Shown here piece after piece: positions 1 through 11,697 of a stretch of 64,000 nucleotides of DNA. The DNA is from Carya illinoinensis (lineage: Eukaryota > Streptophyta > Magnoliopsida > Fagales > Juglandaceae). How positions within the stretch are numbered: the stretch's first letter is position 1; the number at the start of each line of letters is the position of its first letter. A program made the position numbers and the translations under genes. The notes beneath the pieces were generated by a model, which ran no database searches, was not told the origin of the DNA, and saw only the letters and a program-made list of their open reading frames with translations. Location: positions 17,275,001 to 17,339,000 of the forward strand of contig NC_056758.1 of NCBI RefSeq assembly GCF_018687715.1. Direction: 5' to 3'.

Positions 1-1635
1 AAGTCTGGCTGTAGACTTTAAAACAAGCGCTTATGGGAGGCAACCCATAGATCTATCTTTATTTATTTCATTTATTTTATTATCTTTGTTTATTTAAGTA
101 TTAATAAATTGGTTTGATGCAGGTTTATTTAGCATGAATAAAGAGCTGGAAAATTTAAAAACCTCGGAAGGTTCACCATGAAACCAGGGAAGTTCCTTTA
201 TTTCGTCAATCCTTTTTACTTTTGCATTACAATGAGGACATTGTTTAGTTTAAGTTTGGGGGTGTAAACTCCTATAATCATTTGATCCTCTTGTTTTCTA
301 AGTCTTGGGTTGTTGATGGGTTGTTTGAGTCTCTTACCAAGCATGCATTGGAGTAAGATTGAATTTTCTATGACTCTGAAATTTGTGATTGAAGATGGTT
401 TTGAGAAAAATTTTCAAAAATTTCTTTTATGTCAAGTGAAGTTTTGTGGGTACTTTGGTTTAAATCTTTGACCTTGAACACAATTGAGCACATAGTCGTT
501 TTTCTCTTATTCCATTTTGCTTATGAAGAGAAGAAGTTGAATTAATTGAAAGAGGGAGGTTCGATTTTGCTTTGCTCTAGAATCCGTTGATGGGTCCTTG
601 AGGCGAAATCCTAGTTGAGACCAAATATTAGAGAAATGATCTAGGCATTTCTTTGGCATAACCAAAAAGCTTTCCCAGCCGTCCTAAATGTCATGCCATC
701 ATTACATGGTGTGTTTCCATAGTCAACCCCCTTGAGCCTTCATGAGCCTTTATTGATTCTTTAAACTACATAAACCATGCCCGCTCTAAGCCTGAAAAAC
801 AATGAATCTACCGTTGAGAGTTTGAGAAAATACTTTGGTGGAGAGTTACATTTAAAAGAGAAAATTGGTTTCATGATGAAACGTATTATGTTTGCTCTGT
901 TTAATCAAAGAAAAAGAAGAAGAAGAAAGGAAGTGATGAAAAAAAAAAAAAGAGGAAAAAGAAAAAAAGAAAAGAAAAAGAAGTCGCCAAGCGGAAAGTG
1001 AATTACCTCAAATTTTGTTAAGGGAAGTGTTGGTATTACATCAGTGATTACAGCAATAATAATGCCACAAGTATGAGCATATTGCCAAGAAAGAGCTATG
1101 ATTTGAATCATGTGAGTTTCTCTTTTAATGTTCTTTTCACTAAGTATTTTCTCAGTTTGATTTAATTTCCCATATCCAGTTCTTTCTTAACCCTCACCCT
1201 GTGGCCTAACATTACAACCTTAATAAAGACCTTTTGATCTTTGATTTTGGTGTTGACTACATTAGTGGAGAGGATTTCTGAAAATTGGACTTATGGGGTT
1301 AAGTTTTAAGAGAATTCTTCTGATTTTGGTTGTTTTACTTTTATCTGAGTTTGCAGGTGGTTTGAGGTTAAATTGACTATATCACACACACACTCAAGGT
1401 CTTAGCTTTAGGTTGAAGTAAACGCCTAACTCTTGCTTGACAAATTGCAAAATTTTTGATTGATTTTCTTGCTATCTTTGATGTTAAAAGAGTAAGATAC
1501 TAGAGATGAAATCTAAATTCATAAAAGCTTGGTGAGTGATGATACTTCTCTTTGGGGTCGAGTTGATATTGCCTAAACTATCATTTGTTTCTCTTTTTGT
1601 TTGCGGACAAACAAAGTTGTAAGTTTGGGGGTATT
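1..1635 (+). mobile_element. 3' internal (post-pol) region of an Athila/Tat-like Ty3/gypsy element, truncated by the window edge
   Basis: The first 50 bases contain a motif of the form gggaggcaaccca, which in plant Athila/Tat-type Ty3/gypsy elements lies just after the pol stop codon. At about 227-266 a gaggacattg motif is followed by taagtttgggggtg, again typical of the 3' untranslated part of these elements. The rest is non-coding, with a purine-rich tract at 907-1000. No intact pol domain is visible, so the body of the element must lie to the left of the window. The region ends at a polypurine tract and a 3' LTR. Confidence 0.75.
1618..1632 (+). other. Polypurine tract preceding the 3' LTR
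   Basis: The sequence around gtaagtttgggggta sits directly before a TGATGG start of the LTR. Such G-rich tracts prime plus-strand DNA synthesis in LTR retrotransposons. A second, similar tract lies at about 251-264 but no LTR start follows it. Confidence 0.7.
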
Positions 1636-1678
1636 TGATGGCTTGCAAAATTTCATATTGCAGATTTTACAAGTTCGC

Positions 1679-1915
1679 TCGAGCGGAGGCTTTTGGCCGC
1701 TCGAGCGAATTCAGGCAGATTCAAACGCTCGACTGCCGCTCGACAGGGAGCTCAAGCGGGTTGCTGAAAAACGAAGATCGCTCGAGCAGAGACATTGGCC
1801 GCTCGAGCGAAATCAGGCAGAGTCGAACGCTCGATGTGCGCTCGATAGGACGCTCGATCGAAATCAGGCAGAGTTGAACGCTCGACGCGCGCTCGACACC
1901 CCGCTCGAGCGAACA
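1679..1915 (+). repeat. 51-bp tandem repeat rich in the self-complementary motif GCTCGAGC
   Basis: Copies of tcgagcg or variants start at 1701, 1752, 1803, 1854 and 1905, exactly 51 bp apart. Each unit contains a (a/t)tcaggcaga box and an aacgctcga box. Extra tcgagc copies occur at 1679 and 1782, about 21-22 bp before the phased ones. The block is GC-rich inside an otherwise AT-rich LTR and lies about 40 bp upstream of the TATA-like sequence, the usual place for LTR enhancer repeats. Confidence 0.85.
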
Positions 1916-1955
1916 TCGTATTTTGACAGATTTTAGGTTTTCCGCCGTGGGACCA

Positions 1956-1963
1956 TATAAAAA
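1956..1963 (+). promoter_or_regulatory. TATA-like box of the LTR promoter
   Basis: The sequence tataaaaa lies about 40 bp after the CTCGAG repeats and ahead of an AGAG-rich leader. The position suits the core promoter at the U3/R boundary of an LTR. No transcript evidence is available. Confidence 0.5.
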
Positions 1964-2960
1964 CCATTTTTCACTCTAGAGCCGTGAGTTTTGACTGGAG
2001 AACACTCTTTGGGAGAGAAAAACATAGCTAGAGGGATTCAAATCATTTGTTTTGGAGACGGAATTCCAATTTATTGCACGTACGTTGGATTCATACACGA
2101 GCACGGATGGGAGAAAAGCGTTGAATCGTTCCCTTGAGCTTTTGACGACGAGTTGAGGCTGCAAGGAGGATTTTTCAGTGTTTATTTTCTTCTTCCCATC
2201 TTCTCAGAACAATTATGGTGAATTCGTTTATGTTGAATTCCATTTCTAGCATGAGCTAAATTTTCTTTATTCTAGGAAAACGATGTAACCTATTTCCGAA
2301 CTATGCTTGTTTGTCCATGCTAATTTAATGCAATTCTCTCTTTGTTTATCTGATTTATTCTGAGTTTAATGCTTCTAATTAACTGGCCATTGATTAGATG
2401 ATTATTAATCTTGTGATTTGCTATCGAAAAAGGGAATCATAGGGTAGATCTTGGATATTTCAGCATAGGTAAGTATAGAGATCGAAAGACTTGTATGAAC
2501 CTGTGTAGTAATTAAATCATTGGTCTTATTGCGTTCTTGATTATTTAATTTGCATACTCTTGTGTGAATTGATAAACTAGAATCACTTCCAATTGACTAT
2601 CGAAAGAGGCTTTTGGATGAATTAGAGATTTGCTAATAGACAAAAGAGGTTTAAGTTAAATTAGCTGGATGAGAAAAGTATAGTGAAGAATTATGGTGAA
2701 ATCGATTTCCTAGAAGTTTTCTTCCCCATTGAATTTGATCTTGGAAAGTCAGTTTTATTTTCTTTGCTTATTTCTCTTTGAGTTGATCTAAGTTTATTTG
2801 CAACTACAAAAACCTTAGCGATTCCTCTAGATAAAATTGAGATTAGTATAATTTTGGTATTTGGCAAGAGTAAGGTACCAATCCCTGAGGACGATACTCT
2901 ACTTATTACTTTACTATAAAACTACGATACTGTGCACTTGCAGTTTTGCACCGGTCACCA

Positions 2961-4643
2961 TGGTTGGATGATGATATGTTAATGTATATCTTGGATATTG
3001 CATGTTTAGGGTTTCAATTTTAACCTAATTATATCCTATGTGTGCTTGTTTCGATCCACGAATGTGTGTAAGCATGTGAGCATGAAAGGAGATGATGAAA
3101 ATCCATGTGTGGAGGACTTGAATGTTTCAGCCAAGGCTATTTTGAGGAAAACCGAATCTGTTTTGGGTTTGAAAGGGTGTATTTCACGTGTGTTTACATG
3201 TATTCATCCTATGATTGCATGTTCTAATATTTTCAAGCCATATTGTAAGATGTACATGGAGGTTTGGCTCATATGTGTTTTGGGTTGTCAATATTTGCAT
3301 GAGTTAATAAATTGCTTTGTCATGTTTCATGCATTGGAGTCTATGTTTTCCAAATTGAAGAATCTAAGTAATTTTTACCACAACCCAAATTGCTAGGATG
3401 GGCAAATAGCCTAGTGGAACTCCCTATTTACTCTGAAGTATTTAAAGTTGAGTAGAGACCCCTGGGTCAACTAGGTATAGTCGACGGGCCTTGAAAGGTT
3501 CCTACAAAAGGATACCAGAGCGAGGTTTCACCTCAAGCCAATGGGTGAGTGTTACAGTGAAGGCGAAGTAAGCGAACTACCATAAAAAGAGAATATTTAT
3601 GATATGACATAGTCACCTCAATCAAAGGGATTGAGAATTGATGCGGTAACTAGTAGGGAACACATGATGCTTAGGGGAGCCTTAAGGTGTCCAGTCACCA
3701 TGAAATGAACAAGACATTTGAGCTCTAGATATGTTATGCCATGAAATGTTATGATATAATATGTTATGCCAAGTACAAGATTCCAAGCTCAAATGATATG
3801 AACATGTGTTAAGAAGTCTAAAAGATGAAAAGAATGTCTATGAGAAGTTTAAGTTGCATGTGTCAAATTTTCTATGTGAAAGTTCATGTTCATGCATTTG
3901 TTATAAACTACCTTTGTTTGTGGTTTGCTTATATATGCCTATGTTATTTTTGTATGTTGACTGTTTACTTGCTAAGTTTTCTTAAAATCTCACTGTGGTA
4001 GTTTCCTCTACCATTCCCCCAACCAGAATGGTAGAAGTAGTGACAGACTAGATGATAAAATGAACGAGGATGGCACTCCCTCCACAGAGGATAGTGCTTA
4101 AAATGGAGGCTAACTCTTCTGAGCCCTCTATCCACGAGCTTTCAAAGCCCATCAACAAGACCCTCAATAAAGCCTTGCAACTCATTGATGACCTTAGGCG
4201 ACTCAAGAACCTAAGCAAGGATCGATTCCTTGAGGAGAGGATCAAGCCAGTGAAGCTTTAGTCTTTTGGTGTTTATCTCCTAATAGATCTTTGGAAATAA
4301 GGCAAGCTGGAGCATGATTTGTGATAGAATTCTGAGGGTATTTTGGGAAAAATAATCTTTTGGATGGTCTCTTATTTTGGGAAAATGATCTCAAACTATT
4401 AACTCTTTTGAGAACTTGTTTATGAAATTATTATCTTTTGGGATTTTACATTAGTACTATGTTTAATTATTTGCCACCGTCTTTAAGTAGTTTAAGAATT
4501 TTTTTGCTATAATTTACTGCATATTGCTAAATTATAGGTGCATTGCATCTTAATTGTCATCTTTGAGGAGTATGTAACCTTGTGTTGCATGTCCCGACAC
4601 TTCGATCACCATCCAATCCCAAACAGGGGCTAGGGGTGTCACA
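2961..4643 (+). repeat. LTR (family B, copy 1) of a Ty3/gypsy chromovirus, left end truncated or unclear
   Basis: The right end is clear: ...ggggtgtcaca at 4643, followed by a primer-binding site. Blocks such as gctaggatgg (3397-3406), the ggtagtttcctctaccatt stretch (about 3996-4014) and the final ttgcatgtcccgacacttc are shared with family-B copies at 6430-8343, 8923-11697 (reverse) and 48591-54694 (reverse). No TG start is evident; the sequence abuts the Athila/Tat-like LTR near 2960. A 118-codon ORF at 3040-3396 lies inside and resembles nothing I know. Confidence 0.6.
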
Positions 4644-4649
4644 GAGCGG

Positions 4650-4661
4650 TGGTATCAGAGC
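4650..4661 (+). other. Primer-binding site complementary to initiator tRNA-Met
   Basis: The sequence tggtatcagagc is the standard plant retrotransposon PBS matching the 3' end of tRNA-iMet. It lies six bases after the LTR end. Confidence 0.85.
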
Positions 4662-4961
4662 AATTAAATCTCTAGGTAAAAACCATGAGTTGTCCTAGTA
4701 ACACATCATACCTAAGATAGGTTTGAACTCTATAGAAATAGGCTTTGATCTTCTAGTCTTGAGTTTTGAACCTCTAAGGAAGTATGTTTGGAAGGAAATA
4801 TGCAGTTCAGACTTCGAAAGTGAAGTGAAGAGAGAAGTAATTCCTCTAAGAAACCAAGTTGATGAGTATAGGTTTTGTGTGTTTCAAGAGGAAAAGAAAC
4901 TATGGTGCGAGGATGATGAGAAGATGGTTCTCCAAGGACTTGAGAACTGGAGAGTAGGGAT

Positions 4962-5033
4962 CCTCCACTGGAGGGGGGCCAAGCAATAGTAAAGGCTATC
5001 CGCCAGATGACAAAAGTGGTACGAAACCAATAA
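4962..5033 (+). pseudogene. N-terminal gag remnant of family B, copy 1
   Basis: A 23-codon stretch reads PPLEGGQAIVKAIRQMTKVV and then RNQ before a TAA stop. The pattern GGQA...IRQMT...RNQ is like the start of chromovirus gag. The capsid core and zinc knuckle that should follow are absent; the sequence becomes GT-rich instead. The unit is therefore truncated just after the gag start. Confidence 0.5.
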
Positions 5034-5089
5034 TTTCTGCATGGTATATTCCCTATTCCCTTATCTTTGGAATTGTTAAGTTTAATTGA

Positions 5090-5870
5090 TACTGTAAAGT
5101 GTTGTTTGGTTCGCTACTATTGGTAGTTGTGGATATGTGTTGTGTTGTGATATGTAAACAGAGTAGTTGTGATTGTCTAAGATGAAGTGTTGGGCACTTT
5201 TATGTTGATTGTGATGTGAAGTTGTGTTGCGGAGCGTGTTCAAGGATTATGTAGTATGAAGTGTTGAGATGGTTGTGTAGTTGTGAAGTGTGTTATGTGG
5301 CAACATAGTCAAAGTGTTGGGCATTACTATGCGGTTTCTATTATGGCCATCAGTAGTGTGTAGTGACAGGGCATTATGCCATGTGATGTAGTGGGTGATG
5401 TGGTAGTATGTTGTGATGTGGTGGAAGTATGATATGAAGTCATGTCATGTGAAGGATGGGGTGATTGCATAGTCTGTGTAACAACCGGATGCCATGTGAT
5501 GTGATGGGATTATTGAGCAGTTTGTGTTGTGGTTGTGTGTAGTGTGACGTGATGAGGTGTTGTGCAGTTGTGGTGTAGTGGTTGATATGGCAGTATGCTA
5601 CGAATTGACGATATTAAATGTAAAGTTGTGTTGTGTTTATGTAGTGTGAAAGTGACGGGATCATTGTGATGTAATTGGTGTTATGGTTGTATGCTTTGTG
5701 ACATGAGGGGATCATTACGCAATTGTGTCATGGTAGCATATTTTGAAGTGATGTGGTGATGGTGTAGTTGTGAAATGGTAGGATGCCACTTGAACTACTA
5801 GGATGAGCCATGTAGTTTAAAGTGTTGTGTGAAGTGTTATGTTGGTTGGGTTTGAGTTGGATGTTAAAGT
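5090..5870 (+). repeat. Cryptically repetitive, C-poor, GT-rich tract
   Basis: About 780 bp composed largely of degenerate words such as gtgatgtg, gttgtg and tgtagtg, with few C residues on the plus strand. No ORF of note and no match to gag or pol. It follows the gag remnant of family B copy 1 and precedes LTR copy 2. It could be decayed internal sequence of the element or slipped simple sequence. Confidence 0.6.
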
Positions 5871-6429
5871 CGGTGTGTATGAAGCTTTTTTACATAAGCA
5901 GATGTTTTAGTGAACTAAATGTTGATCTTAGGTGATAAAGAGAGTAAGGTACATGTGTAAACTGGTTGGACCATGTGCTGGATAGATTTACCATATGTAA
6001 TGGATAGTCTATCTTAAGTATGAGTACACAATGTTTAGGCCTCAAGGTTGGTTTCAAGTTGTGTATTATGCTTGGTTTAGATTATGATGAAGTGTTGTCT
6101 TTGATATATTTATTTGATGCACGTAAGCCTCTTCTATTCATGTTAGGATGTTATTTTGAAGCCTCTTGGTGTTAGTTTCAAACATATGATTTTTTATGCA
6201 AGTGGATACTCGGTTAGGCCAAAGGTTTGATTTTTTTTACTGGATTCATGTTTTGGTTTATTTTTATCCATGTGATTTTAAGTTTAATGCTTGGATCTGA
6301 CTTAGGACACATTTTTAACTCATGTGATGTTTTGCTTTGAAGATCTCATCTTTGTAAGCTACGGATCAATTGTTTGATCAAAACTAGTTAAGAGGGAAAT
6401 TTTGTTTTTGGAAGTCCAGAGTCCAGAGG

Positions 6430-8343
6430 TAAGTTAGCTCTTAACTTACTATTAGTTTACTGTAATGGGTAAGAGGACAACAATTTATATATGTATGTTA
6501 TCATATATGTCATGCCATCCCACATCATTACATGTTTATCTATTACACATGATTTATTCTGTCATGAAATACTTATCTGTTACATAATCTATTATGTTCT
6601 GTGTTGATATCTATTGCAAGTATATCATGTTATGTTATGTCATCTGTTACATGTATGTCATATCACATAATATTCATTGTTACATGTTATTGAATGTTGT
6701 TTATTACACGTTACACCATGTTATGAAATGTTGTCTGCTACAAGTTATGTCATGTTATGAAATATTGTCTCTTATATGTTATGTGATGTTATGAAATATT
6801 TCCTGGTATATGTTATGCTATTTTAAGAAATGTTGTCTTTCACATGTTATGTCATGTTATGAAATATTGTCTATTCCATGTTATGCCATGCTATGAATGT
6901 TTATGTCTCAAAGTACGTCATGTCTTTTGTCTTATATTTATGTCATGTTACGCTATGTCAAGACCTCTATCCTTTCGTTCCATGTCATGTTTCATCTTGA
7001 GTACAATTTGTGTATCTCGGGAATAACCTTTTAAGTCATGTCAAGTCTGTTTATGTCTATCACGAGCCTAAGTGCTAGGATGGAATAATATTTTAGTGGA
7101 ACATCTTTGTTCACGCTAGAGTATTTAAATTAGTGTGAAATTTCCTGAGTTGACAAATTTCCCTAGGACTTAATTAACTGGTCACCAGAGCGCATCAGGC
7201 ACTAAACCCGATGTAGATACCTAACACGGGATATGTACAATGCGTGTATCCATAGCGGATGCAAATACTTGTGAACTAGCACGTACAGTACGTGTGTCCA
7301 CAGTACAGATACCTATGAATTGGCACGTACCATATGTGTGTCCATAGCAAATGCAGATACTTGTGAACTTGCATGCATATTAATTCACTCACAACTAGTG
7401 CAGATACCTATATTCTAGTGTCGTAATTGGCAAGAACACATGGTTTAAGGGAACCTGTGTAGCAACCACATCTCACTTTCATTAATCAAGCTTATCTATT
7501 AAATATGATTCCAAGTTCATGTATTTTAAGTTCACTTTCATGTCATGTTTTCAGCTCATGTTTACGTCATAATCAAGTTCACTTTCAGTCATGTTGTAAG
7601 TTCATGTTCATAACATGCTTCAAGTAGAGTTTCAAATCAAGTTCATGTTCATATCATGCTTCAAGTAGAGTTTCAGATCAAGTTCATGTCATGTTAAGTT
7701 TTAAGTTAGTTCACATTTCAGTTCAGGTTATGTCAATTCATGTCTTTACTGCTATGCATGCTTCATTAACCTTTATGGAAGTTCTTTGTTAACTTGTTAA
7801 GAATTGTAATCAAATCTCACCGTTGTAATCTCAACTACTATTCTCCCGAAATGGTAGACCATGTATCAGGACTAAGAGGCGCACCAGAGGTTGACCAACT
7901 AGAGATGATCTATTAGACTGCAACAACAAGATGCACAGCTTATAGCCTCGATAATTTAATTTATCAATAGTATTATGGCATCCTTGACTAAGTTGCACAG
8001 GCTACTTAATTGATATCCTAATAATTGCTTTAGTTACTACTTGTTTTTAAGGAGCTCGATCTCCAATACTATTATAATTACAGTTATTTTGGACTAGTGT
8101 TATAATCATGGATGATTATTATTTCAATACATATGGATTATGTTTTAAGTATTTGAGATAATATCAATTTGACGCATAATATTGCTCAAGAAAAAAAATT
8201 ATCTATTACAAATATTGCATAATGCTAAATGCATGTAAGGAACTTTGCTTCTTATATGGCATAAAAGGGCAAGTAACCTTGTGTTGCATGTCTCGACACT
8301 TCAAATGTCTATTTGATCCTAAGCAGAATCTAGGGACGTCACA
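6430..8343 (+). repeat. LTR (family B, copy 2), 5'-truncated
   Basis: Homology with the reverse copies begins near 6430 (ggtaagttagctcttaactt) and runs to the LTR end ...gacgtcaca at 8343. Relative to the full-length LTR at 48591-54694 the first part is missing. The LTR contains a 34-bp minisatellite, a block of about 70-bp repeats around acgtgtgtcca (7250-7400), and runs of aagttcatgt (7500-7740). The left border has no TG end, so this is a truncation and not the natural LTR start. Confidence 0.7.
6687..6900 (+). repeat. 34-bp minisatellite inside the family-B LTR
   Basis: The core ttatgaaat(g/a)ttgtct recurs with starts at 6687, 6721, 6755, 6789, 6823, 6857 and 6891, a strict 34-bp period with substitutions. 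The same period is visible on the opposite strand in two other LTR copies: 10216, 10250, about 10283 and 10316; and 52080, 52114 and 52148. The array therefore predates dispersal of these copies. Confidence 0.85.
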
Positions 8344-8345
8344 GG

Positions 8346-8357
8346 TGGTATCAGAGT
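8346..8357 (+). other. Primer-binding site of family B, copy 2
   Basis: The sequence tggtatcagagt lies three bases after the LTR end at 8343. It differs from the canonical tRNA-iMet PBS only in the last base. Confidence 0.8.
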
Positions 8358-8567
8358 AATACATCTCTAGATTATAAATTTACATGTTGTTAGAAATTAC
8401 ACCAAATATTAGGTTTGAAATTTTAATCTTTGTTAGGCATGAATTTGTTGAAGTATAAGAGCTAGCACGTGGTTTTGATACGTGTGCCCGTATGTTTCAA
8501 GAAGTGACACATAACGCATGGTAGGATACCTCAAAACCCTATTGGAGATATCAATAAGCAAAATTAG

Positions 8568-8636
8568 AATCCCCCAATGGAAGGAGGATTAGCTAAAGCA
8601 ATACGCCTGCTAATTGACTTGCTTAAACATCAGTAA
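8568..8636 (+). pseudogene. N-terminal gag remnant of family B, copy 2
   Basis: Twenty-two codons beginning NPPMEGGLAKAIRLL and ending in HQ are followed by a TAA stop and CAG/CAA-like triplets. This matches the Q-rich start of chromovirus gag and parallels the remnant at 4962-5033. Only about 150 further bases follow before an LTR-end fragment, so capsid and pol are missing. Confidence 0.45.
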
Positions 8637-8789
8637 CAGCAGCAAGTGCATGTACCCAAACCTAAAGTTATGAGTCTATGGCTTTAAGAAAATGGAGCAT
8701 AGATTGAATGTACTTCTTGAATTGGAAACATTAGGAGATGAAACTTCACAAGAGTTGAAGGTATTGAACCTACAGGAGGGGGTATGCAA

Positions 8790-8857
8790 TCATGTATTGC
8801 ATGTCCTGACACTTCAAGTCTCAGTTACATCTTAAGTGGGGATTTTGGGGAGTCACA
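8790..8857 (+). repeat. Isolated family-B LTR-end fragment
   Basis: The stretch ttgcatgtcctgacacttc to ggggagtcaca reproduces the last 65-70 bp of a family-B LTR in plus orientation. No PBS follows; it is next to a reversed LTR beginning at 8923. It may be a remnant of a deleted 3' LTR. Confidence 0.6.
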
Positions 8858-8922
8858 TTAAGTCATGCCATATGAACCATTTGGCAAGAAATTCATGGAA
8901 GGATCTTTTTTGAGAAACATTA

Positions 8923-11697
8923 TGTGACGCCCCCAGATACCGCTTAGGATCAAACGGACATTCGAAACATCGGAACATGAAACATAAACTTACCTACCCC
9001 TGTTCATGATATATAAGATGTAATGTTCCTAACATGTATTTAGCATTATGCAATATTCGCAGCAGATAAATTTTTTCTTTAGCATTACTATGCACCAAAC
9101 TTAATAATATCCTAAATAGTTAAAGTATAATCCATGCATACTAAATAATATAAACATCCACAATTACAGTACGGGTCTCAGAAGACTGTAATCTCAAAAC
9201 ATGGAAGATTGGGCTCTATATTTACATTATCAAAATACACTATGGATCAGTTTGTTGAGTAACTCGAGTAACTCAACTAACAAGGCCAGAATACTACCAA
9301 AAAAACCTAACTATGGAAGCTGTAAGCTTCGTGTCGAGTTTGCCACATCTCCTCTAGTTTGCTAATGTCCGCTTCCTACTCTAATTCTAACACATCACCT
9401 ACCATTAGGGGAAAATCATAGTTGGTACTAACATAGTGAGATTAATCAAATCTCAGCAAGTTAACAAAAAACTCTTACACAGGTTAATGATGCATGGATG
9501 ACAATAAAGGCATAAATGCACAATCAAAGTCAATACTAAGCATTACATAACTTGACATAACATGGCATGAAATAATAAGCATAACGTGACTTTACATAAC
9601 AAGGCATGAGCTGATATAACTTAAACTGAAACTGAACTTGAACTTAACTTGACATAACATGAATGTGAACTTAAAACATAACTTGGACTAACAAAATAGC
9701 ATGAACGTGAAGTTGAAACATAACATAGACTTAAACCATAGCATGAATGCAAACATACATAACATGACATAAATGTGAACTTGAAACATAACATAAACGT
9801 AAACTTGAAACATAACATGAATATAAACATAGCATAACATGAACTAAACTTAAACGTAACTTGACATGAACTTTAACTTAATATAATGGTAAATTATACT
9901 CCTTCACCATAGTACTCAGCAGCACATATCCTTGATCGCAGTACCAAGCAACGCGTATCGTGCTTTTGTACTACGACATAATGTACTCCCTCACTGTAGT
10001 ACTAGGCAGTGCATAACCTTGACCACAGTATCAAGCAGCGCGTATCATCCTTGACTGTAGTATACATTAACTGATAACTAAAACTTAATTATTCTCAAAA
10101 TACACAACTGTATTTAGGACAAAACATGACTGGAATAAGAAAGGACAAAAGTTATGACGTCACATAACATGACTTGAACGTAAATTAAGAGACATGACTT
10201 ATTTGAGATAGAAACATTTCATAACATGACATAACATGTAACATGCAACATTTCATAACATAGAATACATGTAACAAACAATATTTTGTATTGTGGCATA
10301 CATGTAACAGATAATATTTCATAACATGGCATAGCATGTGAGAGTATTACGTTATATGACATACATGTAGCATATATCATACGTAATGTGACATACTTGC
10401 AATAGATAGAAACAACTGACAGAACCATGACAGAATAATTTGTGTAACGGATAAACATGTAACAACATGGCATGGCATCTATAACAACATATAAACATAA
10501 ACTATAGTTCCCTTACCCATAACACATATGCAGTAAATTGATAGTAAGTTGAGAGATAACTTACCTTAATTGTCGCATTTTACAATAATAAAGTGCGAAA
10601 CACAAGGAACTATAAGAGGGTATTCTAAAAGTTAGAAATTTAGTTACTAACAATTCGAAACATGTAAAAAAGATAACTTAGAATAAAATTACCATTTTAC
10701 CTTCAACATATAGGAAAATGACCATTTTACTCCTAACTGAAAGATTTCACATCCTAACTCCAAAAATTACCAAAATTAGGAATATGAATTTTGTCTTATA
10801 CTCAAATATCAACTCAGAAAAATTTTAAAAAATTCACAATTATGGAATAGTCACTATAGCCTAAACATTCATAGGCAATTTCTCTTATTTTTGTCGCAAT
10901 TCCTTCCAACTTAAAAACTCATGATTAAACCAAAAATTTGAAACAAAGATCTACCTATCCTAAGTTTAAGACCATACTTAAAGCATCTATTAAGAAAAAG
11001 CTAATCATCAACACCAAATTTTTGTAAAAATACCTAAACTTTTTAACAACAAAACAAACCCTTGAATCACAAGTTTTGACCTTAATCAAAACATCTCCAA
11101 GAATTCTAAAAAATATCAAATATTACTTCTAACATATTCATAACATCATCCGAAGATCAACCATGCTTTAAATCATCAAACAAAAGTCACCAAAAATCAT
11201 AACACAACACTTGGAGTTTTTGGTTTTACACTTAGTCCAAAAATAGAATCTTTTTTCCCAACTAACTTAGAACAATCTCTTGATCCATGGCTTAAAAAGA
11301 TGATATCTTAGAACTAAAACATCACATGATTTAAAAATGTGTCTTGAAGAATATCCAACCATCAAACTTAAAAGCACATGATTAAAAATCAATAAAATAT
11401 AGATCTAACCCAAAAATATCAAATCTTAAGCCTAACCGAAATCATCTTGCATAGAAAAATCATATATTTGAAAATAATACTAAATATCTTCAAAATAATG
11501 TCCTAACATGTATATAATAGGCTTAGGATCATCACATAAAAATATCAAAGCCTTTGGGGTAAGATTAAACCACAAAATATTCAAACTTTCTCAAAACAAA
11601 AACTATTTTTCTACTTCCAGATTTCAAGTTCCTAGATCAAAGAAATATATCATCAAAAGCTTTATTCATGCAACAAAAACTCAATTAAATTCATAAA
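8923..11697 (-). repeat. Reverse-oriented LTR (family B, copy 3), truncated at its 5' end
   Basis: The 3' end on the minus strand is at 8923 (plus strand tgtgacgcccc). Sequence runs rightward parallel to 48591-54694 up to about 11697, where an L1 element begins; about the last 1.1 kb of the full LTR is missing. It contains the family minisatellite (10216-10330) and repeated aacttgaaacataac words (9640-9850). No PBS lies beyond 8923, so it was a 3' LTR or a solo LTR. The 10,500-11,690 segment is AT-rich and non-coding. Confidence 0.7.

Larger units (their letters stand above)
1636..2957 (+). repeat. 3' LTR of the Athila/Tat-like element
   Basis: The LTR begins TGATGG just after the polypurine tract. 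It ends near 2957 in a block (ggtaccaatccctgagg, then gtgcacttgcag) that is characteristic of the R-U5 end of plant Athila/Tat-type LTRs. Length is about 1.3 kb. A TATA-like element and a GC-rich tandem repeat lie in its first third. The exact 3' end is uncertain by a few bases because the 5' LTR is outside the window. Confidence 0.7.

Noticed and set aside
777..1001. 74-codon lysine-rich ORF
   Set aside because: It reads through a purine tract in the 3' non-coding region of a gypsy element.
1679..1915. CRISPR-like array
   Set aside because: Repeats are contiguous 51-bp tandem units in a plant LTR, with no unique spacers and a eukaryotic context.
3040..3396. 118-codon ORF in the family-B LTR region
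   Set aside because: No recognisable motif and located in LTR sequence; kept only as a remark.
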